Source: Kalaharituber pfeilii
Taxonomy: Eukaryota; Ascomycota; Pezizomycetes; Pezizales; Pezizaceae
Length of the DNA stretch: 64,000 bases
Assembly (NCBI GenBank): GCA_015179045.1
Contig: WHUZ01000070.1
Location: forward strand, 248,001-312,000
Direction: 5' to 3'
Shown: one piece after another, positions 55,110 to 64,000 of the stretch
Position numbering within the stretch: position 1 is the stretch's first letter
How the letters are laid out: each line of letters opens with the position of its first letter
Notes under the pieces: model-generated
Database searches by the model: none
What the model saw: the letters and a program-made list of their open reading frames with translations, nothing else
Told to the model about the DNA's origin: nothing
Program-made: the position numbers and the translations under genes

Positions 55110-55450
55110 ACGGACCAGGTTTAGAACATGGTCGGCAGAGAAATGCTTTCTGGGTTGGGAGTGAATTCCAAGGCGAGTGATGTTGTTCCTCTTAGAAACA
55201 AGCAAAGAGCTCCTGTGGGTATAGGGGGGTTGTGGATGGATGGAGCTTCAGACCAGGTCTGTAAAGAGGTCGGCAGAGGAACCTCATCGAGTTTGGTTGT
55301 CAATTTTGAAGCAAAGGGGGGTCCACTTCTTAACAAGCAACTTATGGGTATGGGGGCTTCAGATGGACCAGGTCTCTAATATGGTCGAGAGAGGGAAGCC
55401 TGGCTATGTGGGACTGTGAATTCCGAAGCAAGAGGTGCTGTTCCCTCTTT
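55110..55450. repeat. Degenerate tandem repeat, unit about 120 bases
   Basis: Three units share GACCAGGTCT, GGTCGGCAGAG, TGAATTCC-GAAGC and TTCCTCTT-AACAAGC. Confidence 0.6.
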
Positions 55451-56679
55451 CAAGAAGCACGCAAATAAGTTGTGTGTACTAGTATACTGTATTTGAGCGG
55501 ACGTTTTCCACCAAAACTAACGAACGAGGGAGCATATACCTCAACCACCAGAACAGAATTTCCTATGCGTTTTGCAGTGAAGCTACATCAAAGCCTATTC
55601 TTCATATATGGCTCAAAAAGAGCAGATTTCAAGGAATTATGGCGCAGTGGATGTTCGCATGATGTCTTAGGCATCTATTTGTTCAGAATCCCTATACAAA
55701 GTATTAGTATACACCCCTATCCATCGACGCATGGCCATAAAAGCTCTGATAAAAGGGCATTCTCGATGAGTATATTACAATGCAGTACTTTATTGAATTT
55801 AAGTTTGACTAACTGCATGGTTGATGTTTGAAAATTCAGTCTTGGATGTTTTGTGCTTATTGGATATTTTTTGTATGAGAATATGAACATTGTGAATAAG
55901 CGCACAAACATATCAGGTAGCACTCTACGGATCTTCGTGTACTTTGTTATGAAATGAAGTTATGGCAGCCAAGTGTCCTAGTAGTTTTATTAAGTTTTAT
56001 CGGTGTGTATGTAAAACCTATACTGGTGATAATGGGTGGAAAACTTAAAAGAATACATTTGAGCCATATTTCCTTGAAAGTGACAAACAACTATGAGGAA
56101 GCAGAATTATGCGTTATGGTTGATTGTTCCGGTGGTTGAGATACATACTCTCAGTTTCGTTGTAGAGCATTCAGCGGGTAGTGGTGTTACGTCGTATCGT
56201 GGTGAAATGCAGTACAGGGGTTGTGAACACACTAGGGTTGCGGCATACATGGGAGTTCTCTGCGGACAGTGAGCTTCTGCTCCTGCTAAGGCGTACCATG
56301 GTTTCGTTATTTGTTTTTGCGTATGTTTTAGACATCTCGGTGGCGAAGTAAGAGAAGGTAAATAGGAATCTTGGTAGGAACGGTGTTGGGCGGCCGGCAG
56401 GAGAAAAATGTCCGGATCCGGAGTGAACAAAGTGGAGTAGACTCAACTCTCTGTTGCCGGTTTATTGTACAATGTAAAATACAGAATAGCCGACCATGTG
56501 TAGACAGCAACTGTATGGCCACTAAAGAGAATCACAAAGCCTATTTAAAATACAGTTTCTTAAAGATCTCGTTATCGCTCAAATGGGGAGATTAAAATAA
56601 GTTAAGGTGCTTGAACTCTGAAACTCCGGGTTACAGTTGGGTCCATAATCGCGATATCCTTACAAATGGCCTAACGCAT
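55451..56679. other. Intergenic, no gene seen
   Basis: AT-rich, with short frames lacking motifs. Confidence 0.45.
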
Positions 56680-57883
56680 GCTACCGGGATATTGCGCACT
56701 ACCGGGATATTGCGCATTTTCCGGATACCACAACAAAAAGTTACTATGAGTGCAAATGGTCCTCAAGTGGGCTCAAATTGAAGCCAGAGCATGAGAGAGT
56801 ATGTTAAATTATCCTTTATATATTTCCTAGGCTTATTTGTAGCACATAAGTGATGACTTATTTGGTACATACAAAATCTTATGCTAGACATCTTTCAAGC
56901 TGCCATGTGTTAATGATTCTATCCTGAGACCTTATTGACCTCACTGTATACTTTGCTGTCTATTTCCATGAAGTATAGGATGTTTGGTGGTGCTCAGACT
57001 ATTCTGTAAAGAATTGCACTATCATATTGAAGTATATATCTTTCCTTATGCATATATACAGCAATTCTGGGCTACTATACAGCATAAAAGCATTGTGCGG
57101 AGAATCTCTGAGGCTATAAAATATAAACACATATATAATAAGGTACTTGCTGAACTGCTTGCAGTACTAGCTGATGGATTTGAGCCATTAGGTACTATTA
57201 CGTAAATTTTATACATAAAGCATTTCAAGAATACTTACCAGCTCTCTATGTAGCTCTGTGGTATTTGCAACTATGGTGCCTATTACTGCTATTACTTACC
57301 TCATTACCTATTATCATCTATATCTAATGTATATACATATTAATATGCTAATATCACTACATCCTGCATACTTCTCTACTCAAGTAGCTATATAACATTT
57401 AAATTCATTAGCTGGTGCTGCCAGCAGTTCAGCAAGTACCTTATTATATATGTGTTTATATTTTATAGCCTCAGAGATTCTCCGCACAATGCTTTTATGC
57501 TGTATAGTAGCCCAGAATTGCTGTATATATGCATAAGGAAAGATATATACTTCAATATGATAGTGCAATTCTTTACAGAATAGTCTGAGCACCACCAAAC
57601 ATCCTATACTTCATGGAAATAGACAGCAAAGTATACAGTGAGGTCAATAAGGTCTCAGGATAGAATCATTAACACATGGCAGCTTGAAAGATGTCTAGCA
57701 TAAGATTTTGTATGTACCAAATAAGTCATCACTTATGTGCTACAAATAAGCCTAGGAAATATATAAAGGATAATTTAACATACTCTCTCATGCTCTGGCT
57801 TCAATTTGAGCCCACTTGAGGACCATTTACACTCATAGTAACTTTTTGTTGTGGTATCCGGAAGTGCGCAATATCCCGGTAGC
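56680..57883. mobile_element. Foldback-type element with 480-500 base inverted repeats
   Basis: 56680-57182 and 57401-57883 are inverted copies, nearly identical by eye, around a 218-base AT-rich centre. The outer ends read GCTACCGGGATATTGCGCA. On the left, the 18 bases CTACCGGGATATTGCGCA are doubled (56681-56716). Each arm carries the same reading frame of about 70 codons (MVVLRLFCKELHYHIEVYIF), at 56984-57205 plus and 57380-57598 minus. No transposase was found and no clear target-site duplication, so it would be non-autonomous. Confidence 0.8.
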
Positions 57884-58435
57884 GTGCATTACTTTGAATG
57901 CGCTACTGAAGAACAGTATCATAAAACATTGAAATGAAGAGGTGAGAGTGAAAATTATGCGTACAGCTCACTCCTGTATAAGTACTTAAGATGTTTTTCC
58001 CTTGCAACTGCGTCGATGGAAGTGTCACGTGTCACCGCTTCCCCCTCCCTTCTCTCAACCAACGCATATTGTAAAGTCTCGGTATAGCTTTCATGAAATG
58101 GAAAGTGTCAGGTTGCAGTCCCGAGCCTCCGTTTTGAGGGCCTGGCAGCAGCTGCTCCGTTCCGCCCCGCTGGTCCACCAACCCGCACCACTGCCTCGTC
58201 CCACCTCCTCCCACCAATCCCTCCAATCGCTTCTTCAGCAGCAGCTCCAGCAACCACTCTGACGGCGCTGCCAGCAGCTTTCCCTCCTCCCTCCATCAGC
58301 TTTCCTCTCCCTCGCTTCCCCCCCTCCACAGAGCCGTCAGCAACAACCACTTCGACAGGACGAGCGTTTGAAAGCGACACCGCAACCACAACGTTTCTCC
58401 CAGCGATACCCACACAGACCGAAAGCTCTCAGCGC
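57884..58435 (-). other. Glycine/alanine-rich minus-strand frame, unassigned
   Basis: 58108-58413 (minus) is open for 101 codons with GKAAGSAVRVVAGAAAEEAIGGIGG, again glycine-zipper-like, in G+C-rich DNA. It may be a second relic of the kind at 54379-54790. Confidence 0.3.
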
Positions 58436-58439
58436 ACTG

Positions 58440-58560
58440 AGTCTTTTGATCTAATTTTTACTCCAAAATACCCGACTCCTCAAGTCTCCCCCTCGGGGTG
58501 AAGTTTCGAGGAGATTTCCAGCTCCCCGCTTCGTTGCTAACACATCAACCCAGCGTTAAG
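58440..58560 (-). repeat. Dispersed repeat, family C
   Basis: On the minus strand it matches 29600-29700 and 37480-37600 (CGGGGAGCTGGAAATCTCCTCG, cut here to its core, and GACTTGAGGAGTCGGGTATTT). Confidence 0.6.
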
Positions 58561-58696
58561 AACCAATAAGTGGCCCCGAGCATCCGCCAGCCACCAATAG
58601 AAATGCCGAGAAAAAAGAGACACGTCCTCCCTGCCCCCAACGGGAGCCCTCACCACGGAGGGATGAAGACATAAATGACGAACTGGAGGCACTGAG

Positions 58697-59702
58697 ATGC
58701 AGGGACCTGGAGGCGCAGATAGCCGGGAGAAGGGACCCCCCCAGTTCTCTCCCGAAGTCGTGGTTTGTCCTCGGGGACCTACCCCCCATCCCAAAGTTCG
58801 TCCCCAAAAAGGCGCCCACACTGGGGTTCAGCCCCATCACCACCACACACACGACACCAGTGGAACCCACCCCCGAAGCCCTAGGCTTCAGCACAATAGT
58901 CACCGTGCATTCGGAGGAGCCATCCCAGAACAAAGCACAGAGACCACACCAACCCCCGGAGTCACACCGACACCCATCCCAGGGCCCGCAACCAAGAAGC
59001 GAAAAGGCAAGATGGCGTCAGCTCAAGACCCGTACGCCTTCAAGCGACGGCTCAGCGACAAGGAGGCAAAGAACATTGCCACTGCGCCCACGGGCCCCCC
59101 ACCAGAAAAACAAACCCAGGTGCGACCCCAGTTACCCAACACGCTGGCAGCACCCCCTTGGCAGCACCCCCCACCAAACGCACCCCCTCCCCCCCGCGCT
59201 GGGGGCAAAGGAAGCGACGAGGAGAAAAGCGCCCCTCCAACCAAGCCCACCGCTGCCACCACCACTACAAAGACCGGCATCGTGGTACACGGCATAGCCC
59301 TGAGAAAGAACTTGGAAAATGTCCGAAAATGGCTGGAATCAGCCAACAAAGGCTTGGGACAAGTTGTTGGGATCCAATGGCTGAAAAAAAAAAAGAGATT
59401 CTCGTCGAGGAGGGGAAGCTCACCAGCTCGGTTGTAATATACTTGGAGGAGAGAATCGAACCTACACCAGGTAGAATGAGACTGGGAGGAAAATGGCTAA
59501 AGTCATGCGAGTATGAATGGGACAGAAGACGGACTTGACCGGCTTCCTTAGCCTGTAATACAGAGACAGCCATGGGCAGCACAGGAGACGGAATTTTTCG
59601 GGGTTGTTTCCTTGTATTTCTAATGTACCTTAAATCGCCATAGCTCTTAGGGTGGCATGCGATTAATGATATTAATAAAAAAAAAAATAAAAAAATAAAA
59701 AA
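58697..59702 (+). pseudogene. LINE with ORF1-like frame and internal deletion of ORF2
   Basis: 58697-59437 is a proline-rich frame ending in a conserved block (KTGIVVHGIALRKNLENVR). After a shift in an A run near 59383 it continues EILVEEGKLTSSVVIYLEERIEPTPGRMRLGGKWLKSCEYEWD to a stop at 59538. About 100 bases later the family A tail (CGCCATAGCTCTTAGGGTGGCATGCGATTAATGATAT) and A-rich end follow. The whole RT-bearing ORF2 is missing. Confidence 0.65.
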
Positions 59703-60688
59703 GAGTAACGATTTCTGCAGTTATTCTATCAGTAAGGTAGCATTTTTCCCTATCATCAGTAGCTCTTATAGACCCCCCTCTTCCCAGTCCACGCCCCCTC
59801 TCACATTTACAGTACCTCTTAATTGCCGACAAAACCGAAGAATTCTTCGGTCATTGAAATCTGCGATCATAATTTTAGACAACCTCATATCTATTGTCAA
59901 CTTCCGATCCACCCCAAGTCACTCACAATAGTGGTACTCAGAATTGGGACTTCCGATGTATTACAGCAAAATCTGAGCAAACATCCTGCAACACTGACGA
60001 TCGATATTCTAGACTTCTTGGTGACTAACCCTCCGTTAGGGTTTTCGTAGTAGCAATTTTGACTAAACATTCACTACTTGAAAATCGGTCTCTGAAATTT
60101 ATATTTTTCGAGAGATTTTGTCGGGTTTTGTCAAAACGGACAGTCTGATCCCGCCTTCTATTATCACGACATACACGTTCTGTTAATGTTTTATTGGCTT
60201 AATTCTTTCTTATCTTCGTTTCACATGTCGTTTACATGGATGGTTGCTATGGTTATCTCGTATATTGTAATTCTTTCATTTATTTACGGAATTACTTCGG
60301 ATATCACATTCAGCTGGGATTTGTTTCGAACTTGCATACAGCTTGTATTACTTCGTCTTTTCTTTACGAATCTGTACAAGTTTGTTGCTATATCTACGGC
60401 TACCATTTGGGTATAGTCGTCTCGCTTTCTGTGTATGTAGTCTGCGGAAACCCGCACCCACTTAATACCATAGAGTCGCTCAACTCCTCTCCTCGTTACC
60501 TTCCTCCGTGCCTCCACTCCATTGCTGCCTCCGTTTGTACCATTATCTTTCCTCTATAGCGCTTGCCCCGCTATCCTTATTCTTCCGCTACGCATCGTAT
60601 TACCCTCTCGTGGGTCACGTTGTTAGGTTTGAGCTCAAAGCGGGGGCTATGAATGACGGACCGACATATCCCACTTGAACCTGAGAGT
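59703..60688. other. Intergenic, no gene seen
   Basis: AT-rich. A hydrophobic frame at 60186-60416 (plus) could encode membrane segments, but there is no supporting similarity. Confidence 0.45.
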
Positions 60689-61033
60689 TTGTACCACGGT
60701 TTTTTTTTTTATTATAAAAATATCATTACTCGCTTGCCGCCCCTGTGGGCTATGGCGAGGGTATGTACATATGAAAAAGTTGGAAGAGTAAATAGATTAG
60801 GAAATGAACTTCTCCTGACTGCGTTCCCCGGTAAAAGGAATAAAGGAAAAATTACGTCCATGCCCACGTTAACATGTCCACAAGTGGGTCCTCGCCTTCC
60901 TTCTGTCTCGTTGTTCTTGTCACTGCCTTCCCCCCCGGCCATTTTCGTCTCCAAACCCTGCATCTCTCCCAGATATGAGTCTCTGTCTCCTCTTCTTCGC
61001 CGCACCATCGGCACTCCGGGCTTGTACCACAGT
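60689..61033 (-). mobile_element. 5'-truncated LINE copy with 12-base TSD
   Basis: The insert 60701-61021 encodes PECRWCGEEEETETHIWERCRVWRRKW, with the CX2C...HX4C knuckle, and a stop, then 3' UTR, family A tail (CGCCATAGCCCACAGGGGCGGCAAGCGAGTAATGATAT) and poly(A). Flanks TTGTACCACGGT and TTGTACCACAGT differ by one base. Confidence 0.85.
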
Positions 61034-61536
61034 GAAATTGGACTTTGCCACCTATTGTGCCTTTTTAGGGAACAAAGCTGTGATATGCTTTGGACGACTA
61101 TGTAAACAGAGTAATATATAGCGACAACTAGAAGCTGTATTCCCCACTGGGTTATAACGATCTTATCTGCATAATAACTACTAAATTTGCTTTCTTTTTT
61201 TTTTTTTAATTCATAACTTATACGCAGTCCTGCTAGAACATGACGAGAGTTATAGGTACTTAAGCAACCTATAGAGGGATGAAAAGAAACTGCAAAACTA
61301 ATGACGAACAGCTTTCGCTGACGGAAAAGAAAACATAACTATGCAAATCAGAAAACAAGAAAGCACAAAAGTTATGAGCAACGATACTAAATTTTACACA
61401 CTGACTTCGATGCCTCAAAAAATTCATCCTTCGCTCTTGCATCATCTTTCTCCCGCAGGTAGCATAGCCCACCGTTATGTAATTTGCCATTGGTAATAGC
61501 ACCGACCCATCGTAGTCGCGTCCCGACTGATTAACG
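61034..61536. other. 3' flank of the third NLR gene
   Basis: A T run at 61196-61206 and AT-rich DNA. No gene was recognised. Confidence 0.45.
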
Positions 61537-64000
61537 TTATAGAGCACCATGCTGACGTAGTAATATCACCACATCCGTATGCTTTGCTGCAGCTGCCCAT
61601 GATAGTGGCGTCCGACCATCCTTATCCTTTGAGTTGATATCCACTTTGTCTTGCCCAAGCAGTAACTGCACCAGCCCCGGACGACCGTGTGCTGCCGCCA
61701 ATGACAATGGCGTTCGACCATCCTTGTCCTTTGAGTTGATATCCACTTTGTCTTGCTCAAGCAGTAACTTCACTATCTCCGGCTTGCTATTATACCAATA
61801 ATACCCTGCTTCTACTGCCCTTGACAGTGGCGTTCGGCCACCATTGTCCTTTGAGTCTATATCCACTTTGTCTTGCTCAAGCAGTAACTTCACTACCTCC
61901 AGCTTGCCGTTCTTGGCTGCCAGTGACAGTGGCGTTCGACCATCATTGTCCTTTGAGTTTATATCCACTTTGTCTTGCTTAAGCAGTAACTCCACTACCT
62001 CCAGCTTGCCATTCTCTGCTGCCCGTGACAGTGGCGTTTGACCATCATCGTCCTTTGAGTTTATATCTACTTTGTCTTGCTTAAGCAGTAACTTCACTAC
62101 CTCCAGCCAGCCGTTCCCTGCTGCCCGTGACACTATCGCTCGACCATCATTGTTCTCTGAGTTTATATCCACTTTGTCTTGCTTAAGCAGTAACTTCACT
62201 ACCTCCAGCCAGCCGTTCCATGCTGCCAGTGACAGTGGTGTTCGACCATCATTGTCCTTTGAGTTTATATCCACTTTGTCTTGCTCAAGCAGTAACTTCA
62301 CTACCTCCAGCTGGCCATTCGCTGCTGCCCATGACAGTGGCGTTCGACCATCGTTGTCCTTTGAGTCTATATCCACTTTGTCTTGCTCAAGCAGTAACTT
62401 CACTACCTCCAGCTGGCCGTTCTCTGCTGCCCATGACAGTGGCGTTTGACTATAAGAGTCCTTTGAGTTTATATCCACTTTGTCTTGCTCAAGCAGTAAC
62501 TTCACCACCTCCACCTCGCCGTTCCCTGCTGCCCATGACAGTGGCGTTCTTCCATCATCGTCTTTTGAGTTTATATCCACTTTGTCTTGCTCAAGCAGTA
62601 ACTGCACGATAGTCTCATGGCCACCATACACTCCCCATGTTAGAGGCGTCATGGGTGTCATCCAGGGCTCCTGTGGATTTTCGGACCGGTGATTGAGTGT
62701 AGCTTTATATCCTCGCTTATAATTACGGGAAAGGTTGAGGTAGTTTCGTTTCGGCGCCCTCCAACTGAGGATTAGTGATACGACTGCTTCATGACCATTT
62801 TGTATCGCAGTTATCAATGACGTGCGGTCCCAGGGGTCCTTAGAGTTCACATCGATATCAGGTTGCTGCAGGAGCAGGCTAACAACATCTTTGTACCCAT
62901 ACTCGCATGCGACAGCTAGTGGTGTTTGAAAGTGAGGATGACTTTTATAATTTACATCTTGGCCACTTTGAAGAAGCGAGGTCATGAGGGCCATTATCCC
63001 AAACTGTGCAGCCACATGAAGGCCAGAAAACGGAATTGGAAACGGTGTCAATTTTGTCCTGGAATCGTAGGATGGGTACTTCTTGGCTTGGTACTTCGCT
63101 AGATATTGAACTGTACAGGACGAGGTGTGTAGGCGGGACAATTCAAGGGCAAGAACTTCAACAGCGGCATTGGTCCCATGCTCTGCTTCACGGGCATGGT
63201 GGCCCCATTGCAAGGCCGCATATGGTAGGAATTTGAACTTGGCCTCAAGATGATCCATTTCATCGGCTGACTTGAGATGAGCGCGCAGTGGATCCAGGCT
63301 TAGGTATCTTAAGCAAGTCAGGGCGAGACAATTCTGGCTATCCGGAAAATGCGTACTGTGATTTTCCATCAGATATTCCTGCAAGGAGAAATGGACAAGA
63401 CGCAGTGTAGTTGTCTCAGTTTCAAGAACGACCAGGCCGTAGCAAGACTCCATAATTGTTGTTGCAGAGGGTGCATTCTTTTCGAGTGTCTCAAGTGTTG
63501 TATTCTTCCCATCTACTGCCAGTGCATGCCCGAGAGCATCCACCGTCATTGGTGTCCGAGCAAAAAATGTCCACCTCAACACCTTCATTCCAAGCTCAGC
63601 CAGAGCAGGATTCGAGGAGCGCTGAATTCTAGCGATGATATCGTCATATACTCCAAAGGGATTTCTGGGTAATGTATCAAGGGCTTCATGTCTTTTCCAT
63701 ATTGTCATTTGTTGCATGACCGTGTTTATGTGAAAGGATGCTAAGAGGAACCTGTTTTCATTAGTATTTGCCATTATCAAAGTGAAAGATTGAAAGAGAC
63801 ATACATCCCAGCCGATCTTTGAGGTATTGTGTCTATAATCTTCTGCCTCAACTGGCTGTCCATTTCTTCAGGTCGGGGATCGCTTTCAAGTTGATGAGTA
63901 ATGTATGCGCGAATGTCATTCTCATTTGCTGTAATCTCTAGTACAACAGGTGAGGCTTTGAGCGCTCGAGTAATCTGCTCCTTGACATTCGGTCGTGCAG
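61537..64000 (-). CDS. NLR-type STAND protein (NACHT, ankyrin repeats), partial
   Basis: Exons 64000-63805 (partial) and 63751-61537 are joined in phase over a 53-base intron (GTATGT, ACTAATG, AACAG). The visible 802 or so residues start inside the NACHT module (VVLEITANENDIRAYITHQLE; then DTIPQRSAGMFLLASFHIN after splicing). A winged-helix-like region (LRLVHFSLQEYLM) follows, then about three divergent and ten near-identical ankyrin units (DKVDINSKDxDGRTPLSxAAxNGxLEVVKLLLEQ). The P-loop lies beyond the window. The repeat consensus differs from that of the NLR at 874-6538, so the arrays amplified independently. No break was seen. Confidence 0.88.
61540..62620 (-). repeat. Ankyrin-coding 99-base tandem array
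   Basis: About ten 99-base units (one longer, with GYYWYNSKPEIV) share the core TCCACTTTGTCTTGCTCAAG on the plus strand. Differences cluster at the NDGR, LSxAA and NGxLEVV positions. Confidence 0.88.

Noticed and set aside
60186..60416. Hydrophobic plus-strand frame as a membrane protein gene
   Set aside because: AT-rich DNA gives hydrophobic frames by chance; no start context, intron or similarity supports it.
61844..62692. Plus-strand frames (STLSCSSSNFTTSS repeats) over the third NLR
   Set aside because: Antisense shadows of the ankyrin array.

Overview
The window reads as nuclear DNA of a filamentous fungus, probably an ascomycete. Introns are short (53-76 bases) with GT/AG ends and CTRAY-type branch sites. 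The genes found are fungal families: NACHT proteins with near-identical ankyrin or WD40 repeats, a secreted DUF4360 protein, and a chromodomain gypsy element. The abundance of transposons and of repeat-bearing NLR genes would suit a Pezizomycete such as a truffle, but that is only a guess. No rRNA, tRNA, CRISPR array or prokaryotic operon was seen.

Layout. (1) 874-6538, minus: a complete six-exon NLR gene (DUF7708-like, NACHT, about 20 ankyrin units) with a SINE-like insertion in intron 1. (2) 8083-24213: a nest of mobile elements. A 5'-truncated LINE on the minus strand holds a second LINE fragment and a 14.9 kb gypsy/chromovirus (LTRs 9287-9681 and 23788-24182, TSD cttct). The gypsy element is itself interrupted by a 5.3 kb copia element (9796-15069, TSD acatg). 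About 3.8 kb of host-like DNA between its gag and pol carries an intact secreted-protein gene with its own TATA box. (3) 24610-25448, minus: a small PD-(D/E)XK nuclease-like gene. (4) 26200-43200: a graveyard of LINE, SINE-like, copia, gypsy and Tc1/IS630-type fragments, with several clear retroposition events. (5) 43210-46570: no recognisable gene. (6) 46655-50609, plus: a complete five-exon NLR gene (NACHT, pentapeptide, 14 WD40 units), then a relic WD40 stretch. (7) 52259-53495, minus: a second PD-(D/E)XK-like gene. (8) 53600-61030: tandem repeats, glycine-zipper-like relics, a 1.2 kb element with 480-500 base inverted repeats, and LINE pieces. (9) 61537-64000, minus: the C-terminal part of a third NLR (NACHT, ankyrin), cut by the window end.

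Together this looks like a fast-evolving immune or nonself-recognition neighbourhood embedded in transposons. The NLRs pair a NACHT switch with repeat arrays whose units are almost identical in DNA but differ at a few residue positions, as known for fungal NLRs with high internal repeat conservation. The two nuclease-like genes could be effectors or unrelated accessory genes. Two LINE/SINE tail families, each with a conserved 3' motif and poly(A), recur more than 20 times. Many copies are flanked by 10-16 base target-site duplications, so retroposition has been a main force shaping the region.
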